DNA of 64,000 nucleotides from contig NC_057810.1 of assembly GCF_018294505.1 (NCBI RefSeq), positions 200,947,238 to 201,011,237 on the forward strand. The letters are read 5' to 3'. Below, piece by piece: positions 55,683 to 64,000 of this stretch. Numbering within the stretch: the stretch's first letter is position 1; every line of letters begins with the position of its first letter. Under the pieces are notes generated by a model that made no database searches, was not told where the DNA came from, and saw only the letters and a program-made list of their open reading frames with translations. The stretch is from Triticum aestivum. Taxonomy: Eukaryota > Streptophyta > Magnoliopsida > Poales > Poaceae. The position numbers and the translations under genes are program-made.

Positions 55683-58600
55683 CTACGACGCCGTGCCGCC
55701 GCACGAGACGGCCGCCTTCTCCCGCCAGTCGAGCAGCACAGCGACGGCGACGTAGTGCGTGATGGCACCCACGAGCACGAAGATGTGGAAGATCTGGTGG
55801 CTGTGGCCGACGACGTCGAAGACGCCGGGGCGCCACTTCTCCGGCACGCGGCTGACGTAGAACCAGGCGCCGACCGCGTAGGCGAGCCCCATGGCCACCT
55901 CCAGCCCGAGCGCCAGGTAGCAGGCGGCGTGGCCCCAGTTGACCCAGAGCGCGTGCACCGCCGGGATGACGCCGGACATCCCCATGGCGAGGAACAGCGT
56001 GGCGCGGAGGCGGCGGTACCGCGGCGAGGAGCACGACGGCGAGAGCAGCACGGCCACGACGAGCGCGCCGAGGACGGTGATGGCGGAGAGGTAGGCGACG
56101 CGCGCGGGCGGGTGGCAGAGGAACGCGTAGTACACGGGCGGGACGAAGGAGGCGACGATCATGATGGAGATGCCGGCGTAGTCCAGCTGCCAGAAGACGA
56201 CGGTGGCGCGGCGCGAGTGGCACGCGAGGAGGTGCGCAGTCGCGCTGATGGCCAGGCACGCCATGGCGCCCACGAGGAACACCATCCGCGGCCACCGCGG
56301 CACCCCGTGCCCGCCCAGGACCGCCGCCGCCGCGTCATGGCTCGGCAGGCCCTGCACCGCAAACACCAACGCCACTGTTAGCGCGCTCTAATCATGTGCC
56401 GAAGCGATAACTGCAAACATAACAGTGAATAAAAATCTCTGTTTGGCATGTAAAACTATCGCATTTTGGCGAGAGAATATTTCGAGTCGTGCTTGCGCGG
56501 TAAATCTCAGTTTGACAGATTCGTCGCCGTACGCAGAAATCAACGATAAGATGACTAGAAAGATTTTGCCACTTGGTCTTGTCTGCTCAACAGAACCAAT
56601 TTGAGTTCAAACCGAAGAAGTAGCTGAAAGCGACGCTGCTTCTTGCAGGTGAGCAAACGTGAAAATGTTGCAAAAGAATCGTCGTCTTCTTCTCTTGCAT
56701 GCAAAGTGAATGTGAAAGAGGAAGCGAGATTTTGTGCAAACACACAGAGGCAGCGTGTTTGTTCTGAACAAGACGACTACACGTGATGTTACGTTGCAGC
56801 AGAAGGTGAACTAGATTCGAAGTGCACAACTACACATGGCTCCTTGGTTCTGGTCGGTTGGTCAGGTTGCCGTCGACCAGGACAGCGATCAGGAAAGGAC
56901 TCACCACTCACGAGTTGTCCTTAGCACAGAAGAACATATCGGAAGATGGAGCCAATCTTATCACTAATCTAGTACCTCTACCTCCTACATTCATATTTTC
57001 CTAATGTCATTTTAATTCTTCTCTCCTTATTTGTATCATCCACATAAATTGCAAATTATTCGTCAGTGCTATTTCAGAATACTTAACCTTTGAGTTTTCT
57101 TAAACTCTATACTATGATTGGTCAAGATAAATGGCGGCACACACTTCTTTGGTTCTGATTAATTCCTCATTTCATGATTCAGGGTTGGTTAGAGATAAGT
57201 GGAAGGATATGCAGGACACGATCTTTTGCCCGTTTTCAAAATAAAATGAATAAAATAAAATAAAATATGTAGGACATGATCTTGGGGGCTCATCACTAAC
57301 CACCACCCACACATGGGGTAGAGGTCCATGCGACATTGATCATAACATCATTGTTGTTACAGCAGAGGATCTCAACCCTATCGGATGGAAGGACATTACG
57401 ACCATTCTCCCTAATGAATTTTTAATGTGAGGCCATTTTATTTGAAAGTAATTTCTAGGATTGTATTCTTATTTTTTCACCTCCACGGCTTGTTTATTTC
57501 TATTAATGAAAAACCGTATGCAATTCCAAGAGGAAATTTCCATTGGGTCCATTCTTATGGATTTTTTTTTGTTTTTGTTTAAGTGACAACTATGAAATTC
57601 ATCTAATATCCTTTAGCAATGTTGCAGGCTTCGTGCATTTTTCATGTGATGCAACCGGATAACTTTTACGACATATTCCCATGTTTTTCCTATGATACAG
57701 TCAGACAACTTCAAAGACGTGCTCTTGTTTTTTAGTTCTGTGAGATTTACTATGGCATCTCAAGTCTACGTTTTTTTTTCTAATTACCACGCTTTTATAA
57801 TCTTGTAAACCAAAGAGACTCGCCCGGTCAAAATACGTCTCGCGGTATTAAGGGAGCAAGTACAATTCTCTGAGCAAATTAAATTCCATGGTTCATGGTT
57901 AGAGAGTTATCTAGAGGGAACTGATTTGACCTGTTGTTCGCATCTGTGCAGAGTTGCTTGAACAATTGTAGTGCATCCTCTATACTATAGTGTGAGGACA
58001 TGGATCAAAGTTTGATCATGTGGGCAGCTCATATACACAGCTGTACATGCATGTCTCTTTCTGCGTGGTGGGGAACTACATGATCACATTATTACATAGT
58101 ACTCACCCGCGGTGCAGTTATATTTAAATCATTGGTGGCACTACACTACTGCTAACTGAATAATTATAGTCACCTTGATAGAACTCGTATGAATTAATTA
58201 ATCATGCTTTCTAGCACCATCTGTCCCAGAATCTTGGGGACTATAGTTATGAGAGAAAAATATGCAGTGCTGGGAAATTATCCGGAGACAAGATATTGTA
58301 CTATCTCTTACTCCCCGTCCAAAATAGATGACTCAACTTTAATACAAAATTTTACAAAGTTGAGTCATCTATTTTGGAACGGAGGGATTAGATGCGTTTC
58401 TTACCGATTGATCGCTCTTCCACGACGAATTAGCTGATCCCACCACGAACCTGCGAGAAAAATTTCTTTCATAAACAAAGTAGTAGCAGTAGTGCAGTAC
58501 TAGGTTGCCATGCCATGGCACCTTGCTGGAAAAGGAACATCAATCAATCAAACTATCAAAGACAAAGAGAAAGGATCGTTTCAGACTTGGAACCCCCAAC

Positions 58601-59465
58601 AAATCTGTAATTTGCGCCAACCGGCCAAAGCCAGCATTGCATTTGCAAAGTGCTCCGGCATGACGATAAGACGTGTGAGGCGGATAATGCACGGAGGCCA
58701 CCGCAGGGGCCGTGTCCCTGTGCGCGAACCCCGTTCGTTTGGTGTGGCTCTCACGCGTGCACTTGCTACTTCGGACAGTGTGTTCTTGTCACATCTCACA
58801 TGGGCAGCATCTAACATAATCTTGCATTAGAATTAAAGTGTACTCGCAGCCAGTTGGGGACTTGGAGCTAGTATCCCGCAAAAAAAAAAAGAGACTTGGA
58901 GCTAGTATCGATAGTTGGCAATGCAGAAAGAGCCGGTACTGAACGAACGTGTGATTGCGCACGCGCGTGCGTTCGGTTGATGGAACGAACGCGCACACGT
59001 TGGGCGTGAGCGGGTTGTGTGTGACGTGCGCGCTCTCCGAACATACTACCAACTGCCCGCGAAACAAATTCGAGGACGTGTGAGCTGAGGTGGTGAGTTA
59101 ATTCGCATTTGGTTGGAAGACCGTTTCAAGTTTCAAAGCAGGGAGCGCCCGCTAATCACGCAGAAGGGAGTGGGAGTCAGAGGCAATCAAATCATTATTG
59201 AAGTTTGATGAACAAACGAAAACAATCATTTCATTCGAAAAGGAAAGTCAAGTCGTGTGTTCTGCAGTGTAGGTACGTACCTCATGATCCCCGGCGCGAC
59301 CTCGTGGGCGGCCTCCGGGCCGCCGCCGGCGACGGCGAGCGTCAGGAACAGCAGGAACCCGCCCAAATGCCTGCGGAAATCACACGGCGCCATGTCAAAT
59401 CAATGGATTGGCCGATCAATTTGATCAGTTCGCGCGGAGCATGTGGACGAATCGGGGGGATGGAT

Positions 59466-59499
<34 letters not shown>

Positions 59500-59794
59500 G
59501 CACGCACGTCCAGACGTTGAGCGTCTCGTTGTGCCAGGAGAAGGCGCTGAGGAGGGCGTCGCGGATGGGCCACTCCACGCGGTAGTGGCCGCGGATGTAC
59601 TCGTTGTCCTTGAGGTACTCAGGGAGCTCCTCGTAGCCCACCAGCCGCGGCGGGGCCCTGCTGCGCCTGCCGCCCGCCATCGCCGCCGCGGATGCCGCCT
59701 CCACGCCGCCCACCGACGGCGCCATGGCTCCCTTCTTTCTGCTGCTCCGCCTCGCCACCGCCTCCCCCGCGGTCGCCGTCGACCGCGCTCCCAT
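55683..59794 (-). CDS. Heptahelical transmembrane protein, PAQR/adiponectin-receptor-like (HHP)
   Basis: Four exons on the minus strand: 59508-59794, 59281-59370, 58405-58450 (46-nt micro-exon) and 55683-56351. All have GT-AG borders, total 1092 nt, 363 residues. Exon phases fit only if the micro-exon is included: exon 2 ends with AG, completed by G, and the micro-exon ends in phase 0. The N-terminal cytosolic part is basic. PAQR motifs: [14 protein letters not shown] (60-72), [12 protein letters not shown] (86-97), [10 protein letters not shown] with the zinc-binding His, LDYAGI, and GHSHQIFH near the C-terminus. Seven membrane spans follow in the usual places. Plant HHP proteins are membrane proteins linked to hormone and sugar responses; closest to the HHP4/ADIPOR-like grass group. 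ATG 59792-59794 is chosen as the first in frame; Met24 is an alternative. Confidence 0.93.
56352..58404 (-). other. Intron 3 of the HHP gene (2053 nt)
   Basis: Donor GTAAGA (58399-58404) and acceptor GTGCAG (56352-56357). It contains a Stowaway MITE at its 5' end and AT-rich DNA with an ATAAA-rich stretch near 57239-57270. No reading frame is supported. Confidence 0.8.
58311..58388. mobile_element. Stowaway-like MITE beside the HHP micro-exon
   Basis: 78-bp hairpin with CTCCCCGTCCAAAATAGATG / CATCTATTTTGGAACGGAGG arms, TA flanks at 58309-58310 and 58389-58390. Its right end is 16 nt from the 5' splice site side of the 46-nt exon (58405). Confidence 0.88.
58451..59280 (-). other. Intron 2 of the HHP gene (830 nt)
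   Basis: Donor GTACGT (59275-59280), acceptor CTCGCAG (58451-58457). Contains a CpG- and CACG-rich segment at about 58950-59035. No gene seen. Confidence 0.8.
59470..59498. repeat. Run of 29 G in intron 1 of the HHP gene
   Basis: Uninterrupted plus-strand G run (poly-C in the transcript), starting nine bases after the minus-strand splice donor of a 137-nt intron (59371-59507). Length is likely uncertain in the assembly. Confidence 0.97.
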
Positions 59795-60282
59795 GCGATG
59801 GGCCCGGTGCCTCTCTCTCCCCGGCTCTGTGCGCGCGCGCGGCTGCGTCGGGGTTGTCTGTGTCTGGTCCGCGGTTCGTGCGGGGGAGCCCGGGAGGTGG
59901 TGGTGTTATAGGCGGACTATGTGGAGGCTATAGGGGGATGGGAGGAGACGAGGCCGCCTGGCGAATCTTGGCGGGGAGCGCGCGGCGCGGGGGTGGTGTG
60001 GTGCGGTGATGTTGCTGGTGGGTGTAGGCACGGGCGAGCCACCCACATGGATTTCCTCCGCCGCACACGCTTGTCAAGCTACAGAGGTTACCGGGGGCTT
60101 TTGGGCGCAGCTACTCGCCTAATGACCGTCAGATTTATAAAGGGGAAAAGAAAGGGATATATATGTACTTTACTATTCTATAAACGCTCTTATGTTAGTT
60201 TACAGAGGGCTATATGCCACCCGTGCGTGTCTCGCTGGCATGTGGGCCCTGGCGCCATGTGTAGTTGGTAACGAAAAGATAA
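59795..60282. other. Upstream region of the HHP gene
   Basis: GC-rich; holds the 5' UTR and probably the promoter. A TATA-like TATAACAC on the minus strand (about 59903-59910) is roughly 110 nt upstream of the ATG. Open frames on the plus strand here look like composition artefacts. Confidence 0.45.
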
Positions 60283-60590
60283 GGCCTCCCTTGGTTTAAA
60301 GAAATCTTGTATGAATTTCATAAGATAAGATTTCTATAGGAAAAATTCCTTGAGAGCTCTTTGGTGCGTAGGAATCGAATCCTATTCATATGAAGAAATT
60401 CTTCCTATCGTCCACATTCCATATGAAAATAAACATTAGCCTAAACTCAATGAAAAAAAAAATCCTATTTTATGAATCAAAGGGCATCTCCTTTTCTATT
60501 CTTACTCATAGAATTCGAGATACATATCATCTCATTTCCTATGACTTTCATATTCTTATGATTTTCCTACCCCATGAACCAAAGGAGGCC
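60283..60590. mobile_element. Tourist-like (Harbinger) MITE, 308 bp
   Basis: Ends GGCCTCCCTTGGTTTA and TGAACCAAAGGAGGCC are inverted repeats. Flanks TAA (60280-60282) and TAC (60591-60593) resemble the 3-bp TWA-type TSD with one change. AT-rich interior with weak self-complementarity. It is about 0.5 kb upstream of the HHP start codon. Confidence 0.75.
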
Positions 60591-60739
60591 TACTCATTTG
60601 GAACAATGGTTTTTTCATGAGATTTTTGTAGGGATGAAATCATGTAGTAGTTTTCTTTTACTATGGTGTCCTTTGGATTGTAGGATTGGATTTAAAAATT
60701 CGTGGAGAAATCTTTCTTTTTCTTCATGCTCGAAATGTT
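60591..60739. other. AT-rich remnant beside the MITE
   Basis: Resembles the interior of the neighbouring MITE (GGATTTTTG.. CATGAGATTT..). Nothing else seen. Confidence 0.4.
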
Positions 60740-60875
60740 ATTTGAGGACCGTTGGCCAGGGGGCTAACCCCAGCGAACGACCTCCTTGTCGTCGAGGCAA
60801 GGGATCGAACCCGCGCCCTCCTGTGTGTGCTCGGGCGCCCATCACCACTGGGCTAAGAAGGCTTCTTGTGAATGT
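60740..60875 (-). mobile_element. tRNA-derived SINE or SINE fragment
   Basis: On the minus strand a Pol III A box (TAGCCCAGTGGTG, 60843-60855) and B box (GGGTTCGATCCC, 60801-60812) have tRNA-like spacing of about 30 nt. The sequence does not fold as a clean tRNA. Ends and TSD are not clear. Confidence 0.6.
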
Positions 60876-60939
60876 TTGGTGTTTAAAATGCACATTGTTT
60901 CAATCCCGAAAATCCCTATTTTTTCATTTTCTCACATGA

Positions 60940-61390
60940 CAGTTTTTTATAGCATGGCATTTTTATTAATGAGAGTTGACAATTTTTTTATAGCATGGCA
61001 CTTTTTAAGAGGACGCATTTTTATTATTAATGAGTGATGGCATCTTTTATTATTAAGAGATGCCATTATTATTTTTATCGGCATGGTTGTTTTTATAAGC
61101 CATTTTTATAAAATGGTAGTTTTTATTATTAAGAGATGGCATTTTTTATTTTAAGTGATGACATTTTTTATATTAAGAGATGTCATTTTTTGTTTTTTAG
61201 GAGAAGGCATTTTTAGTATTAAGAGATGGCATTTTAATTTTTTAAATGGATGACATTTTTGTTTATTAAGAGATGGCATTTATTGTTATTAAGAAATGGC
61301 ATTTTTATATTAAGAGATGGCATTTTATTATTAATAGATGGTATTTTTATCCCAAGGAATGGTTGTTTTTAATATTTTTTAGCGTGACAC
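60940..61390. repeat. AT-rich degenerate minisatellite
   Basis: The phrase TATTAAGAGATGGCATTTTT recurs with variations about every 25-40 bp, at least twelve times (clear copies near 61128, 61220, 61264, 61310). Confidence 0.85.
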
Positions 61391-61439
61391 TTTTTTCACT
61401 TGTGTAGTTCATACAACTTTTTTAATCATACTCATTTGC

Positions 61440-62540
61440 ATATTTTACAAAATTAAAGAGTTAGAATCTTTGTTTGATGAAATGGTCAAAAGAGTTTGAT
61501 TTCATCAATGGAAGTGAAGATGCTTGTTGTTACAAGAAAGTAAGTGGGAGCATAATAATATTTCTAAAAACTTTGTGTGCTTGACACGAATTAGGACTTC
61601 ATTGAAAATAGTTTTTCCATGAAGTGCTTGGGCTAGGTAGCCATATATTAGGCATATTTATCTACGGAGATAGAATTGCTTAATAGGCTAAGCCAAGAAT
61701 ACATATGACAAGATGCTAAAACAGTTTAGCATAAGAACGCCAAGGAGTGATTCTTGCCGAAGTCGTATGGAAAGAGTTTTTGCAAGACTCAGTGTCCCAA
61801 AACACTGACGAGTGAAATACATGATGGAGATTCCACACACTCATGTGTTTGGATTAACCATGTATTCCATGCTATGTAAAACAACCAGATATATCCAATA
61901 CTCCCAAGTTGTTGCGAGTATAGATACCAAAGTGATGAAAGTACTGATCATGGACAATAGTGAAAAATGTCATTGAGTACTAAAGTAGCACTGACGACAT
62001 GTTTTCTCACAAGCAGAGATTATGAATTGTAAGTAATTACATCGATATAGTCTTTATCAATGCTCCATGCGATTTTTGATTTAAGTTAAGGGTTTAGTGT
62101 AACACACGATATGGTGGCACGGTAGTTGGAATTTGTTCCAAACAGGTTACTGTGGCGAATTCTATAACAAAGGCTAAGTATGTTGATGCTTTAGAAGCGA
62201 CAAATAAGATGTTGAATCATATAGTTTGTTCATGAACTTAGTATGGTTCCAAAATGACTTTGTTCAATGGAACACTATTGTAGATAGTTGCTCCATAGCT
62301 CAGTTTGAGAATCAAGGTTCGACCAGTGATTCACATATATACAAGGCCAAGTCCATACAAAATATGAATTTTGTGAAAGCATAAAATGCGAGGATATGCG
62401 AAGATACACATGGCCTTGAAGTTGTCAGATCCGTTGGACAAAGACTATACCACAAGCGAAGCATATTTTACACGGGTATGCCATAGGTGTAAAGTGCATT
62501 AGCATTTACTAGATTATTGACTCTAGTGCAAGTGGGAGTC
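61440..62540 (+). pseudogene. Decayed Copia pol 3' end (Angela-related)
   Basis: DNA-level similarity to the end of the Angela-type pol, for example GTTACAAGAAAGTAAGTGGGAGC (near 61533) against 48423, and the pol end plus PPT (CTAGTGCAAGTGGGAG, about 62523-62538). No open frame of length remains, so it is older than the element at 39276. Confidence 0.75.
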
Positions 62541-64000
62541 TGTAGGAGATATGCCCTAGAGGAAATAATAAATGTTATTATTTATCTCCATGTTCATAAT
62601 TGTGTTTATGTTCTATGCTATAACTGCTATGGTTCTCGAGTCTGCAATAACCACGAGGCTCGGAGGTAAACTCATATGCACGTGTGGAATAATAAACGGT
62701 AAAATGTATTTCTAGTCTGGCCTCTAAGACTAGCTCAAATGTTGCATGATGGTTTGTTTTCCTGATCATGGGCATGACTATGCCAACAACTTTCAGGACA
62801 CAATGTTAGAAGAACACTTATGTTGAATCGACCCGATTGATGTTATGCTATGAGATATGTTCATCACGAGTTATGGTAAATAACACAGAGAAAGTTAATG
62901 TTTGCATAATTCCTTAGACCATGGGAGTATCGAGTTCCTTCATGCTTGCTTCATGAACTTTGAGGTTTGTTAAACGTCATCCGTAAAAGGGTGGCTATTA
63001 CGGCGGCTTACGGGTTCATGGAAAAGTATGACAAGGAACTAGATAGCTTAAGATTGGGATTTTCACCTCCAATGATGGAGAGATATTCTTTGGGCCCTCT
63101 CGGTGTTATAGTATCCATCATCGTCTGGCCAGACACTGTGTGATTTGATCACAAGGATGCCAGAATACATGAACAGGAAAAGAGAACAAAACTGGTAATG
63201 AGGAAACTGGCATAGTGAACAAGTTGTTGATTCACGGGGATGCTACTAAATCTCACCTCGGGTTTTGTAACATACCGTGAAGCAACAGGAATAGCACACG
63301 GCAACTATAGGTTCACTCGAATATTCATTCGTGTGCGTATAGGGATCAATATGGACGTCCACGGTTCCGCTATTGATCATTGATCAAAAAGAGTTCCAGT
63401 CATGTCCATACTTCACGGAACCTATGGTGTCACACACTTAAGGGTCATCTATCTGCTAAGTAATAGACAGGGAGTCCGGGAGAATGTTTTCGAAAAAGTT
63501 TTGGAGACAATAGAAAATTTTTACAGAGTAAAACTGGAAACGTTTCAGAGACAAACTATATACCGAAAATGTTTCGAAATGAGTAGGATATTTTTTAGTG
63601 GGTGCCAGAAATGTTCTGGACCATCTAGAATTTTTATGGATTTTTCAGACACTGAAAATATTTCATGAAAAGCTGTCATGAATAGTACAGTGAATAGTGT
63701 AACACTATTAGGGTACAACCCCCTTTTGGTGGCTTTTTTTGAAAGCCACCTTTTGGGGCTTTGTCCCTAAAGTTGTGGAGCATAATTTGGGGAGGTGGGG
63801 GCCCCTTTCTGGCAGCCTAAAACATGATTGGTGTGGGGGGGGCCACCCAAGGGGTCTCCTCCAACTTTTGGTGGCTTTTGGGTGGAAAATATCCAAGTTC
63901 CTTTTGGTATTTTCAAGTGCCCTCTACCCCTTGCCTCCCACTATAAATAGAGGTGGAGATAGATCTCCATTCCACTCAATCTCCCTCAAACACATGCCAT
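62541..64000 (+). repeat. LTR of the decayed Angela-related Copia element (runs off the window)
   Basis: Starts TGTAGGAGATATGCCCTAGAGG directly after the PPT and resembles the Angela LTR start. A TATA box CTATAAATAG lies at 63941-63950, so at least U3 and the start of R are present. No gene seen within it. Confidence 0.85.

Noticed and set aside
55573..56381. Long frames over the last HHP exon on both strands (240 codons each)
   Set aside because: Arg/Pro/His-rich nonsense translations; the frame 55683-56351 minus has the PAQR motifs and seven-span pattern.
60740..60875. A functional tRNA gene on the minus strand
   Set aside because: A and B boxes are present but no cloverleaf with a proper acceptor stem is apparent; a SINE explains it better.
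63402..63668. 88-codon frame near the right edge
   Set aside because: It lies inside the LTR that starts at 62541 and has no recognisable motif.

Overview
The window is nuclear DNA of a grass of the wheat/barley tribe (Triticeae). The left four fifths (about 1-52,300) are nested LTR retrotransposons with Triticeae-style families: SIRE/Maximus-type and Angela/WIS/BARE-type Copia, and Fatima-, Sabrina/WHAM- and Tat-type Gypsy. A CACTA DNA transposon sits inside one of them. The right part (about 52,700-60,050) is a small gene island with two convergent host genes and several MITEs. From 60,280 to the end repeats resume (Tourist-like MITE, SINE, minisatellite, decayed Copia element). Family names are from memory; boundaries, target-site duplications (TSDs) and reading frames were read from the sequence.

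Nesting order. A minus-strand Tat-lineage Gypsy element (31436 to about 52300) is the host. It received (i) a Fatima-like Gypsy element, whose 3' LTR is 30964-31435, at its polypurine tract; (ii) a Sabrina/WHAM-type solo LTR (35456-37157); and (iii) a full-length Angela-type Copia element (39276-51209). The Fatima-like element received two same-orientation SIRE/Maximus-type elements 1.8 kb apart: copy 1 (start outside the window, ends 11575) and copy 2 (13387-28512, TSD AACAC). The Angela element received a CACTA transposon (41317-44508, TSD GTA), which contains a Stowaway MITE (44129-44198).

Extra transcription units inside transposons. Each SIRE copy has gag, pol and a long third reading frame of about 1,390 codons, preceded by what looks like its own G-box/TATA promoter and leader. 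The Fatima-like element carries an intron-containing antisense gene with its own TATA box. The CACTA element carries a three-exon gene encoding two B3-like DNA-binding domains, intact except for one missing base in a G run; this is the most interesting object in the window.

Gene island. A single-exon gene for a DUF2828/von Willebrand A-like protein (53494-55452, +) faces tail-to-tail a four-exon heptahelical PAQR/adiponectin-receptor-like gene (55683-59794, -). The latter's model includes a 46-nt micro-exon that restores phase. A Stowaway MITE lies 16 nt from that micro-exon, and a 29-base G run lies in the first intron. A 339-base N gap (21059-21397) falls on a TA microsatellite in SIRE copy 2.
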